In this document: piece by piece, positions 27,701 through 34,980 of the stretch
Position numbering within the stretch: the first letter of the stretch is position 1
Layout: each line of letters begins with the position of its first letter
Program-made: the position numbers and the translations under genes
Source of the DNA: Bacteroidota bacterium
GTDB taxonomy: Bacteria > Bacteroidota > Bacteroidia > Cytophagales > Cyclobacteriaceae
DNA length: 64,000 nucleotides
NCBI GenBank assembly: GCA_016866235.1
Contig: VGMW01000001.1
Location: 799,731 to 863,730, forward strand
Reading direction: 5' to 3'
The notes under the pieces: generated by a model
What the model was told of the DNA's origin: nothing
Database searches by the model: none
The model's input: only the letters and a program-made list of their open reading frames with translations

Positions 27701-28352
27701 CATCGGTCGGCGAAACAATCATTCGGTTCACATCGCCAATATCAGCAGAGGAAGAAAGCCAGGCCCAGCTTTTCCCTCTGTTCGATGATTTAAAAATCCC
27801 GTTTCCGGAAACACCATCAAGGTTTCCAAAACCTTCTCCCGTCCCTGCATAAATAATTTCTCTGTTGGATGCCGCCATCACCAATACCGACATCGCCAGG
27901 TTGGGTAGTCCTTCGGTAAGATGGGTCCACGTCTGTCCACCATCGGTTGTCTTCCATGCACCACCGCTCACTGATCCTGCATACCAGGTGTTTTTGCTTG
28001 CATCGTCGGGATCAACAATCAGACCTCTTGTGCGCCCAGGCACATTGTTTGGTCCTCGTTCCTTCCACTCTAATACAACTGAAGCATCGGTTCTCATGGC
28101 CTGATTCCTTAGCCTGGCCTTTTGATATTCCTTCATCAGATAAGCCGGATGGTACATTGGTCTGAAGGCATCATCCGGCGTCCGCATTTCACGGTGCATT
28201 CGGAAAAATTCGGCCGGTCCATCGAATTTTTGTTTACCCTGACGACCAGCATCGGTTGGAATTGAATGGCTGGTCCATTCGTTTCCTTGGATGACCATCA
28301 GGCAAGAAACGGAAACCGCCAGAACACCAATTCCAATAAATATTTTTCTCAT
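24765..28352 (-). CDS. T9SS-secreted BNR/Asp-box repeat protein
   Basis: The track start (28463) lies inside the upstream lipoprotein gene; the ATG at 28352 gives a signal peptide (MRKIFIGIGVLAVSVSCLMV) and a 1195-aa protein. Many Asp-box repeats are visible, e.g. KTTDGGQTWT, RTTNGGSSWT, RSVDGGNSWTD and ESTDEGLTWN, which predict one or two beta-propellers of the sialidase/VPS10/photosystem-stability-like class. An Ig-like region around residue 1050 is followed by a type A T9SS sorting domain (LTLYPNPATEWVTLRLP ... GGYILRVR). The protein should be exported by T9SS and anchored at or released from the surface. Enzymatic activity cannot be inferred. It overlaps the upstream gene by 4 bp. Confidence 0.9.
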   Translation of the reverse strand: MRKIFIGIGVLAVSVSCLMVIQGNEWTSHSIPTDAGRQGKQKFDGPAEFFRMHREMRTPDDAFRPMYHPAYLMKEYQKARLRNQAMRTDASVVLEWKERGPNNVPGRTRGLIVDPDDASKNTWYAGSVSGGAWKTTDGGQTWTHLTEGLPNLAMSVLVMAASNREIIYAGTGEGFGNLDGVSGNGIFKSSNRGKSWAWLSSSADIGDVNRMIVSPTDANVVVAATTKGIYRTTNGGSSWTLVSDRKNVQDLNAVADNFQIQYAAQYGFGVIKSVDGGINWGPSNTDLVASGRVEIDVSPLNGNVVYAAAQSSLTESGSVLYRSEDGAQTWKIIGVTYNGELFNFLSDQGWYDNVVTCDPLNQNTVYVGGVNFFRIQTTSGSTKRPVRSLEQDNTDQFLSLVNFTGATNGNYTVSSFAGFNSIEVRFGATKSQKAHRFLTPVGATSGVADANYSYADYVQIPFEVWDITRNKQLMVSFRDQDRNGLFNLLPENTTGESTVQAREYVYISDVDYNATSPDAQMAVAGGHKFREMLFFWPVLAANKSWPGSVVESKLKFLSRDVSVLNATTAVVSDAYSNYGGLNKFSVFGRDMHPDQHNLVPIAGTASTFRLLAANDGGIFLSNLSATPGVNEGDWSMRGTGFRTTQFYGADKRPGFEEFFGGTQDNGTWKTPDGVVSSSGTNYDFEIGGDGFEVIWHQTDGKKLIGGSQGNRFVRSVDGGNSWTDATSGLSGTHPFVSKLANSDKLPDRIYTLSSAGVFRSENFGQTWTLSPIAERFGSGSLMDVEVSRANENIVWAGTGMSTTGTLRNLFISEDLGVTFNAVNNYDKVVMGNISRLASHPTEPGTAYALFSFSGRPKILRTKNKGASWEDISGFESNPAGNRGFPDVATYTLLVHSKNPKLLWAGTEIGIVESTDEGLTWNLREDFPAVSVWELKERENLIVIATHGRGIWTAATDRYQQTISFGNPGSRDETVGSFDLNGKSTSGLSLTYSTVDGDKISISGNKVTILKPGQVTIQANQGGSEIFKEAASVSQTFCINPKKPVITATGLEGTNVVLKSDYASSIEWYRNSNPLTGENKQEFSPTLEGNYQVAYSVGTCKTFSDVFPVIVTALMKDSPDHLTLYPNPATEWVTLRLPTAWCGGSVALEIFKMTGEKVLSRTHFSDAPIDVSMLSKGGYILRVRKDKAWLESRLIK

Positions 28353-28726
28353 GGATTCTCCGGTCTTTTGAATGAAATGGTTTTGATGAAGTCTGCCTCC
28401 CGCTGATCTGCCCGCATCACTCCAGGCATATCCTGGTACTCGAGCGTGGCCACGCCTGACCACCGTGCAAACCCTGGCCGATATACTCGCTCTTCAATAA
28501 GTTTCATGCCCTTCTTTTCATGAACACAAAAAGTTGCCTTTCCCCCTGCATCCGTTGGTGAAATTTTTCCAAGAAAAAGTACAAGGGTGCCTCCTGGGTC
28601 GACTGTTGGGGTTTGATCCTGATGGATTAAATCATGCTGACGGTTAACTGTCCTTTGTGGTGACTTGCAGGATGCGCCACAAACCATGAGCACCAAAATA
28701 AACAAGGACGTAATTTTTGACATCAT
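28349..28726 (-). CDS. Small lipoprotein paired with the T9SS protein
   Basis: The ORF in the track starts at 28903, inside the divergent amylase gene, so most of its N-terminus is artefact. The ATG at 28726 gives a 125-aa lipoprotein (SLFILVLMVCGASCKSP; lipidated cysteine in GASC). The mature part is a small beta-rich domain with no recognised family: PGGTLVLFLGKISPTDAGG and ATLEYQDMPG are its most distinctive stretches. Its stop overlaps the start of the BNR-repeat gene (ATGA), so the two are cotranscribed and may act together at the cell surface. Confidence 0.7.
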   Translation of the reverse strand: MMSKITSLFILVLMVCGASCKSPQRTVNRQHDLIHQDQTPTVDPGGTLVLFLGKISPTDAGGKATFCVHEKKGMKLIEERVYRPGFARWSGVATLEYQDMPGVMRADQREADFIKTISFKRPENP

Positions 28727-28820
28727 GCGCACTACGGGAAAATGTGGATTTAGCGATACGCAATATGTAAAATTTACCTTAAGGCTTGTTTGCCCCAGGC
28801 ATATCAAATAGGTTAGGGCT

Positions 28821-30368
28821 ATGAAAAAATTTACTCGTACCGTTCTACCTATTCTGATTGTTGCACTTTTTGCCATCCAATGCAAAGAAACCAATGTGGT
28901 CAAATGGCCTCATGGGGTCAACTATGAGGTTTTTGTACGGTCTTATGCCGACAGCAATGGTGATAGTATCGGTGATTTTAGGGGACTTATTTCCAAGCTG
29001 GACTATCTGAAAGATCTTGGAATCGGTGGAATTTGGCTCATGCCCATCATGCCTTCTCCGTCCTATCATAAATATGACGTAACCGATTATAAAGCGGTAG
29101 ATCCGCAATACGGCACTACCGAAGACTTTGTCTCACTGGTCAATGAAGCCCACAAACGCGGAATCCGAATCCTGGTCGATTTGATTGTTAACCATACAGG
29201 TACTTCGCACCCTTGGTTTCAGCAAGCCCTAAGCGGAACGGACAATCCATACCGTGACTATTATGTGTGGGCGAAAAAGGATTCTATTCGAAAGCAAATC
29301 TCAAAGAAGGCCATCTCGCTTGATTCCGATAACCTCACCCAATGGCATGCGGTAAATGGCGACACCACCGCAGAACATTACTATGGATTTTTTTGGGGAG
29401 GTATGCCTGATTTGAACCTGGACAATCCAAAAGTCAGAGAGGAATTTATTTCTATTGGTCGCTTCTGGCTTGATTCCATGAAAGTAGATGGCTTTCGATT
29501 GGATGCGGCCAAACATATTTTTCCCACCGAGCGTGCTTTGGACAACCATGCCTTCTGGATTTGGTTTCGGGAGGAGATGCAAAAAATTAAACCGGATGTC
29601 TACCTGGTAGGCGAGGTCTGGTCAAAGGCAGAAGACGTGGCGCCTTACCTGAAAGGACTTCCTGCGCTTTTCAATTTCGACATGGGTTATGCAATAAGTG
29701 CTGCAGTGGCTGCAGGTAAGGATAGCCTTGGACTCATCCATCGGTATAAATCCATTCTTGATTATTACTCGAGTCATACCAGCGATTACATCGATGCCAC
29801 CTTTTTACGAAACCACGATCAAAACCGGATTTTATCTGAACTGAACGGTGATAATCAAAAAGCCCGGTTGGCAGCATCCATTTTATTCTCACTGCCCGGT
29901 ACACCGTACGTCTATTATGGAGAAGAGATTGGGATGCTTGGAAGGAAACCGGATGAACAAATCCGAGAGCCTTTTCTGTGGAAAAATATTGAAGCCGATC
30001 ATGACCGTACGCGGTGGGAGCAAGCCGTTTACAGCACTGATGCTACTGTTGTTCCGCTGGAACAGCAATGGAATGATAAGCATTCTATCCATCAACATTA
30101 TAAGGATTGGATCACCTTCCGAAACAGTAGTGCTGCGCTGACCTATGGATCGATTGAAGTTTTTGATGTGGGTGATTCAAGAATAATCGGATTTGTACGA
30201 CGTCACCAAAATGAATCACTGCTGGTCTTTCACAATCTTTCGGACAATTCAATAGCGATCAAAGTCCCTCAGGAGTTTTCTGAAATACTTTTTTCGGCCA
30301 ATGGTCAAGGCTCGGTAGCAGGTCTGGAAGTGACGTTAGCAGGAAATAGTTCTGTGGTGCTGAAATAA
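28821..30368 (+). CDS. Alpha-amylase family (GH13) lipoprotein
   Basis: 515 aa with a lipoprotein signal (PILIVALFAIQCKETN). All GH13 regions are present: region I DLIVNHTG, region II VDGFRLDAAKHIF with the nucleophile aspartate, region III YLVGEVW with the acid/base glutamate, and region IV FLRNHDQNR. The start YEVFVRSYADSNGDSIGD and GIGGIWLMPIMPSPSYHKY resemble neopullulanases, oligo-1,6-glucosidases and trehalose-synthase-like enzymes; the exact bond is uncertain. It sits in the envelope and should trim alpha-glucans. It is divergent from the lipoprotein/T9SS pair, sharing about 95 bp of upstream DNA. Confidence 0.92.
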   Translation: MKKFTRTVLPILIVALFAIQCKETNVVKWPHGVNYEVFVRSYADSNGDSIGDFRGLISKLDYLKDLGIGGIWLMPIMPSPSYHKYDVTDYKAVDPQYGTTEDFVSLVNEAHKRGIRILVDLIVNHTGTSHPWFQQALSGTDNPYRDYYVWAKKDSIRKQISKKAISLDSDNLTQWHAVNGDTTAEHYYGFFWGGMPDLNLDNPKVREEFISIGRFWLDSMKVDGFRLDAAKHIFPTERALDNHAFWIWFREEMQKIKPDVYLVGEVWSKAEDVAPYLKGLPALFNFDMGYAISAAVAAGKDSLGLIHRYKSILDYYSSHTSDYIDATFLRNHDQNRILSELNGDNQKARLAASILFSLPGTPYVYYGEEIGMLGRKPDEQIREPFLWKNIEADHDRTRWEQAVYSTDATVVPLEQQWNDKHSIHQHYKDWITFRNSSAALTYGSIEVFDVGDSRIIGFVRRHQNESLLVFHNLSDNSIAIKVPQEFSEILFSANGQGSVAGLEVTLAGNSSVVLK

Positions 30369-30369
30369 G

Positions 30370-31131
30370 CTAGCGCAGGAAAAAAAGCTTGGCCACCAGA
30401 TTATGTTGTTTCCATAACTGGGTATGGAGGTCGGTCCGTAAAATCTCTTCTACCCGGCCATGCTTTCTTCCAATCCAAATACCACCCTCTTTGCGGTGAT
30501 TTCTGTAGTCGGTTAGCCTGAACCAGGATGAAAAGGATGGCAGCTCGGTGAAATAATCATCCCGGTTGGCATCATGAACCACCACGACACCATTTTCGGA
30601 AACAAGCTCGAAAGCTATTTTCAGACATTCTTTTCTTGCGCGTCCGTCGATAAAAATAAAATCAAACCGATGGCCAAAATTTTTTGGTGTAAGGATATAG
30701 GTTTTAAAATCTTCAAATAGCCCCTCTCGTTTTGGGTTGTATTTGCCTGTGAGCTTAAAGTGATCGGGATCGTCAGGCTCCACCAACTGGAGATTCACCT
30801 TTTCGCCGGTGATCATGCGCTGTACATTTTCAAACCACCCTTTGTGGTGCTCCAGTGCATACCAGGTTTTTAGGGAAGGAATCTGATTTGGAAAATAAAC
30901 AGTACTCAGGCCGCTGCCCCATTCAAGACAATATTCGGGCTGAATGTTGTACAAGACCTCGTTAATGATGTCCAGTTCCCGGGTGCGCATCCACGGTACG
31001 AGAACTTTTCCGGTTAGTTTCCGATTCACTTTGTTGGTGAAATCGCGCCACGTTTGTGAGCGTAGGGTTGGGGTATTAATGCTTCCGGCTCCGGCGGCTG
31101 ATGAGACTTCGATGGGAAGTGAGGTGGACAA
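30370..31131 (-). CDS. SAM-dependent methyltransferase-like protein
   Basis: About 253 aa with a class I methyltransferase fold: motif I is CLEWGSGLSTVYF, and DFIFIDGRARKECLK plus NGVVVVHDANRDDYF resemble the O-methyltransferase motifs that follow. It may methylate a surface sugar or lipid. The only start in range is TTG 31131; no in-frame ATG lies nearby, so the true N-terminus is uncertain. Its stop is 1 bp from the convergent amylase stop. It is divergent from the GT90 gene by about 60 bp, suggesting a shared surface-polysaccharide role (inference). Confidence 0.75.
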   Translation of the reverse strand: MSTSLPIEVSSAAGAGSINTPTLRSQTWRDFTNKVNRKLTGKVLVPWMRTRELDIINEVLYNIQPEYCLEWGSGLSTVYFPNQIPSLKTWYALEHHKGWFENVQRMITGEKVNLQLVEPDDPDHFKLTGKYNPKREGLFEDFKTYILTPKNFGHRFDFIFIDGRARKECLKIAFELVSENGVVVVHDANRDDYFTELPSFSSWFRLTDYRNHRKEGGIWIGRKHGRVEEILRTDLHTQLWKQHNLVAKLFFLR

Positions 31132-31192
31132 GGTCTTTTGAATTTCCCGAAAGTTAAGATTAATCCGCCGCTTTCTATATTTTAGGCTCGCT

Positions 31193-32176
31193 ATGGCCTA
31201 CGGCAATAATAAGTTTCTCTATTACCTGAAAGGAGTGTTGGGTGAATTGTTGCCTGATGAATTCTATGCTCGTCGGTTGGAGGATATACTGAAATCTTTT
31301 GATGGTTTTTCACCGCAGACCATTGGCGACCGACTTCATTACTATAATAAGCTTGCTGGTTTCTCGATGGACTTAGGAAATGAGCCTTTGGCTTTGAGTG
31401 AATTGAGGCGACCGGTTAAGGGTAAGGTTTATTATTTTGATTTTCGTGAATATGCCCGCTGTTTCGATCAGCGCTTAAAAGCCATCTGGCGATTTGGGGA
31501 CATTACGGATGTCCCGGCTTATCCTTCATTGGTGAAAAGCAGGCCAGTCGATGGTGAAAACCAGAATTCGGTGTTATTAAAATGGAATAAGGTCCGGCAT
31601 TTTCAGTACATCAGCGATCCGGTTCCTTTTGAAAAGAAGGAGGATAAACTGGTTGGTATGGCGATGGTCAAAGTTCCGCATCGTGTGCGGTTTTATGAGC
31701 AGTATTTTGATCATCCGTTGTGCGAATTAGGACAGATCAATCAGGGTACCGATCACGATCAATGGATTAAACCAAGAATGACCATTAGAAATCACCTGAA
31801 TTACAAATTCATTTTGTGTTTAGAAGGTTACGATGTTGCTTCTAATTTGAAGTGGGTGATGAGCTCCGGGTCCTTGGCGGTAATGCCTAAGCCACGGTAT
31901 GAGACCTGGTTTATGGAAGGCAGGCTAATTCCTGATGTTCATTATATTTTGTTGAAGGATGACTATAGTGATTTGGAGGAAAAACTTCGGTTTTACAGTG
32001 ATCATCCGGATGAAGCAAAAAGAATGGTGCAAAATGCCAACCGGTATGTTGAGCAATTCAGAAATGAAAAGCTAGAGGCGCTGTTATCCATTTTGGTGAT
32101 GGGAAAATATTTTCAATCCACCGGCCAGCAAACCATGCTGCCCACCGCACTTCAGGAAATACTTTTTAAATTTTAA
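31193..32176 (+). CDS. GT90 / CAP10-type glycosyltransferase
   Basis: 327 aa. The C-terminal half carries the GT90 donor-binding region: NYKFILCLEGYDVASNLKWV, GSLAVMPKPRYETWFMEG and HYILLKDDYSDLEEKLRF, ending in a helical DEAKRMVQNANRYVEQF. GT90 includes lipopolysaccharide glycosyltransferases and the cryptococcal CAP10 xylosyltransferase. There is no signal peptide, so it should act on the cytoplasmic side. Isolated rather than in a large LPS cluster; the acceptor is unknown. Confidence 0.88.
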   Translation: MAYGNNKFLYYLKGVLGELLPDEFYARRLEDILKSFDGFSPQTIGDRLHYYNKLAGFSMDLGNEPLALSELRRPVKGKVYYFDFREYARCFDQRLKAIWRFGDITDVPAYPSLVKSRPVDGENQNSVLLKWNKVRHFQYISDPVPFEKKEDKLVGMAMVKVPHRVRFYEQYFDHPLCELGQINQGTDHDQWIKPRMTIRNHLNYKFILCLEGYDVASNLKWVMSSGSLAVMPKPRYETWFMEGRLIPDVHYILLKDDYSDLEEKLRFYSDHPDEAKRMVQNANRYVEQFRNEKLEALLSILVMGKYFQSTGQQTMLPTALQEILFKF

Positions 32177-32274
32177 AAGTTGAGGGTTTGGCCCGCCAGC
32201 AATCTTCCTTACCCCTGCTATTTTTCAACCCAAATTCTAAATAAATTGCTCCACCTATTCTTAAACCACTTTTA

Positions 32275-33471
32275 ATGATTCGTCATCTACTCCTGGTGCT
32301 GATATTTATCATTTCTGTTGCGGCACCTTCCTATGCTCAACCTGCTATCTCCCCGTCTCCTTATTTTACTTTTGGTAAAGGACTTGGTATTATTTCACCC
32401 GACAGCCTGTTTTTGCTCAACATCAGGTTCCGCATGCAAAACCGTGCTGCCTTCACTACCGTAAGCGATGAGGACTTATCCATCGACCGAGTTGAAGCTC
32501 GGGTTCGAAGATTGCGGTTGCGTTTTGATGGTTATCTGTACAACCCACGATTGACCTATTTAATTCAATTGGCCTTTACCCGAGGTGACATGGATTGGGA
32601 CGACACCAATTTCCCGAATGTCATTCGCGATGCAATGGTCATTTATGCGGTGAACAGTCATTTCTCTATTGGACTCGGACAAACCAAATTACCGGGCAAC
32701 CGCCAGCGTGTTAATTCTTCCGGTGACCTTCAGCTGGCCGATCGTTCCATTGTGAATTCCACGTTCAATGTTGATCGTGACTTCGGTGCACAAGTTTATT
32801 ACAACAACACCATCGATAAATTTTATTACGTTTTGAGGGGTGCCATCTCCAGCGGTGAGGGCCGAAATGTCACCTCCTCTGATAAAGGACTTGCCTACAC
32901 CGGGCGGGTCGAGTTGTTGCCTTTAGGAAAGTTTACCAACGGTGGTGACTATTTTGAAGGTGATTTGGCGCGTGAAAAAAAACCTAAGCTTTCGGTCGGT
33001 GCCACCTGGTCCGGAAACTACAACACATTGCGAACCGGCGGACAGCTTGGTAAGAGTTTGTATTCACCACGTGACATGAAAACGGTGATGTTGGACGTCT
33101 TGTATAAACACAAAGGTTTTGCGCTGGCAACGGAATTCCTAAAGCGGACTTCACCGGATCCCATTACCACCAACACAGCGGGTGACAAGCGATTTATTTA
33201 TGTCGGCCATGGAGAAAATTACCAGGCCAGTTATCTGATGAAAAATGATTTTGAATTGGTGACCCGTTATTCTGCGGTTACCCCATCAGAGGAGATTACT
33301 GATCTGGAGGAACAGATCAAGCAATACACGTTTGGTATGAATAAATATATCCGTGGACATCGGATCAAGTTGCAGTGGGATCTTACGTATGAAAAAAATA
33401 TCTGGCTCAAACCGGTTGATGACAATTTAAACCGTTGGCAAGTCCGTTTCCAGGTCGAAGCTGGAATTTGA
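32275..33471 (+). CDS. Phosphate-selective porin O/P-like outer membrane protein
   Basis: 398 aa with a signal peptide (HLLLVLIFIISVAAPSYAQ). Alternating beta-strand patterns run through the protein, and the start of the barrel (LRLRFDGYLYNPRLTYLIQLA) is characteristic of the OprP/OprO family. The protein ends WQVRFQVEAGI, the aromatic-rich terminal strand expected for BAM insertion. A trimeric anion channel is the usual role; no phosphate-starvation motif is seen upstream. It is monocistronic, with the repeat field following. Confidence 0.88.
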   Translation: MIRHLLLVLIFIISVAAPSYAQPAISPSPYFTFGKGLGIISPDSLFLLNIRFRMQNRAAFTTVSDEDLSIDRVEARVRRLRLRFDGYLYNPRLTYLIQLAFTRGDMDWDDTNFPNVIRDAMVIYAVNSHFSIGLGQTKLPGNRQRVNSSGDLQLADRSIVNSTFNVDRDFGAQVYYNNTIDKFYYVLRGAISSGEGRNVTSSDKGLAYTGRVELLPLGKFTNGGDYFEGDLAREKKPKLSVGATWSGNYNTLRTGGQLGKSLYSPRDMKTVMLDVLYKHKGFALATEFLKRTSPDPITTNTAGDKRFIYVGHGENYQASYLMKNDFELVTRYSAVTPSEEITDLEEQIKQYTFGMNKYIRGHRIKLQWDLTYEKNIWLKPVDDNLNRWQVRFQVEAGI

Positions 33472-33544
33472 TTTTACCTATACCTGTTTGTGCCTGTAAC
33501 AACTTTGCGCAAAGCCATCCTAGGTTTTACCGAGCCGATTTCAA

Positions 33545-33700
33545 CAGGCCTTCTTTAAAGCCAATAGACCCCTGAGCTTGTTTATGCCGAGCGTTTAACT
33601 TTGCGTATACCTTCAAGACCCCTGAGCCGACCCCTGAGCCGACCCCTGAGCCTGTCGAAGGGGTCGAAGGTGTCGAAGGTGTCGAAGGCATCGAAGGGCC
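33545..33700. repeat. CCTGAGC/TCGAAGG palindromic repeat field 1, with amplified arms
   Basis: The field opens with aggccttctttaaagccaat (also found in field 2) and continues with GACCCCTGAGCC repeated three times (from 33617). These are followed by five tandem 9-mers of the form nnTCGAAGG ending near 33697. The left and right arms are complementary (GACCCCT / AGGGGTC), so the whole can fold as a hairpin. CCTGAGC-nnn-TCGAAGG palindromes are known as dispersed repeats in many bacteria. Confidence 0.9.
33569..33593 (+). repeat. 25-bp direct repeat, left copy
   Basis: Contains TGAGCTTGTTTATGCCGAGC and is identical over 25 bp to 34982-35006. The two copies flank the MbfA-like gene in direct orientation. 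Confidence 0.9.
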
Positions 33701-33765
33701 CCCCTCTCTTCTTCCCCCTCATTTCCTCCTTACTCGTTAATTTTACCTCTTGACATAAGAAAAGT

Positions 33766-34863
33766 ATGGTGAATCTGAATGCAGTGAAGGTAGAGGTGGA
33801 TGCTTCCTATTTGTATGGAATACTGGCAAAACATGAGCCCGATCCTGATATGGCCTATGTTTTCAAAGAGATGAGCGAAATCGAGCGTGGTCATGCAATT
33901 GCATTTATGACAAAGAACGGTCTGACTGAAGCCGATCTGCCTGCTCCTTCTGGTAGGGCTCGGACCCTTGAGTTTATCGGACGGGTATTGGGCTACGATT
34001 ATATCCTTGGCGTATTGTTGGATACAGAAAAGCGCTTGTCGGCCTCCGTGTTGAAGGCCAGGAAAGATGCAGGTTTACCCGTGTCCTTGTCCGATACCGC
34101 GCATGTCACGATTGTGAAAAACATCATGACGGGCGGAAGGAACCTATCGGGTTCTAATTTAGCCCGATTCGAAAAGCGCCATCGTTCGGTGGGGGGCAAT
34201 GCATTGAGGGCTGCGGTGTTGGGCGGTAACGATGGATTGGTATCAAACTTTTCGCTGGTGATGGGAGTGGCTGGGGCGGTAAGTGGACAGCAGGAAGTAT
34301 TGATTACAGGTTTGGCAGGTTTGTTGGCCGGTGCGTTATCGATGGCCATGGGTGAGTGGATTTCGGTAAAAAGCTCGCAGGAGTTGTATGAGAATCAGAT
34401 GGAAGTGGAGATGGAGGAGTTGGAAAACAATCCGGAGGGGGAGGAGCGGGAGTTGGCCTTGATTTATCAGACCAAAGGCATACCGGAGGCCCAGGCAAAG
34501 GCGATGGCGAAGGAAATAATGGGCAACAAGCAGCAGGCCCACGATGTATTGGTGAAGGAGGAATTGGGGATCAATGCGGAGGAATTGAAGGGTTCGGCAA
34601 TGGAAGCTGCGGTTGCGTCTTTTGTCTTTTTTGCTGTTGGAGCGATCATCCCTGTTATTCCCTTCTTCTTTTTCGGCGGCATGAAAGCTGTATTGATCAG
34701 TGCCGGTTGCAGTACGGTAGGATTGTTTATGATTGGTTCAGCGATCACCTTGTTTACTGGCCGCAGTGTTGTTAAAAGTGGCTTGCGACAGGTTGTTTTT
34801 GGCCTTGCAGCTGCAGCCGTCACCTACGGCATCGGTACCTTAATAGGTGTAAGCTTACAGTAG
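33766..34863 (+). CDS. Ferritin-like/VIT1 fusion iron transporter (MbfA-like)
   Basis: 365 aa in two parts. Residues 1 to about 130 form a ferritin/rubrerythrin-like helical domain with one clear metal motif (EMSEIERGHA, an ExxH) and another glutamate in KVEVDASYLY. Residues about 140-365 form a VIT1/CCC1 transporter: ALRAAVLGGNDGLVSNFSLV, AGALSMAMGEWISVKSSQEL, and the helices AVASFVFFAVGAIIPVIPFF and the C-terminal pair. Membrane-bound ferritin A exports iron and protects from oxidative stress in rhizobia. Here the second ExxH of a full di-iron site is not apparent. The gene sits between two fields of the same repeat. Confidence 0.85.
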   Translation: MVNLNAVKVEVDASYLYGILAKHEPDPDMAYVFKEMSEIERGHAIAFMTKNGLTEADLPAPSGRARTLEFIGRVLGYDYILGVLLDTEKRLSASVLKARKDAGLPVSLSDTAHVTIVKNIMTGGRNLSGSNLARFEKRHRSVGGNALRAAVLGGNDGLVSNFSLVMGVAGAVSGQQEVLITGLAGLLAGALSMAMGEWISVKSSQELYENQMEVEMEELENNPEGEERELALIYQTKGIPEAQAKAMAKEIMGNKQQAHDVLVKEELGINAEELKGSAMEAAVASFVFFAVGAIIPVIPFFFFGGMKAVLISAGCSTVGLFMIGSAITLFTGRSVVKSGLRQVVFGLAAAAVTYGIGTLIGVSLQ

Positions 34864-34980
34864 TGTAGGTGCTCATCAAAAGCCCTATCCTCCCCACTCG
34901 CTCTCCTCCTCGCTCTATTCCAATTCAGGTTTTTGCTATTCCGAGTCAGGTGTTTTCACCTGACTCAACCAACTATAAAG

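Larger units (their letters stand above)
33472..33765. other. Intergenic region between porin and iron transporter
   Basis: No gene is seen. It holds a perfect palindrome CTTTGCGCAAAG (33503-33514), an exact -7-like TAACTTTG (33596-33603) and the first repeat field. If TAACTTTG is used as a promoter, the amplified repeats would be carried in the 5' leader of the MbfA-like transcript. Confidence 0.5.

Noticed and set aside
28727-28903. N-terminal extension of the small lipoprotein ORF
   Set aside because: It runs antisense into the GH13 gene, and a normal lipoprotein signal begins at 28726.
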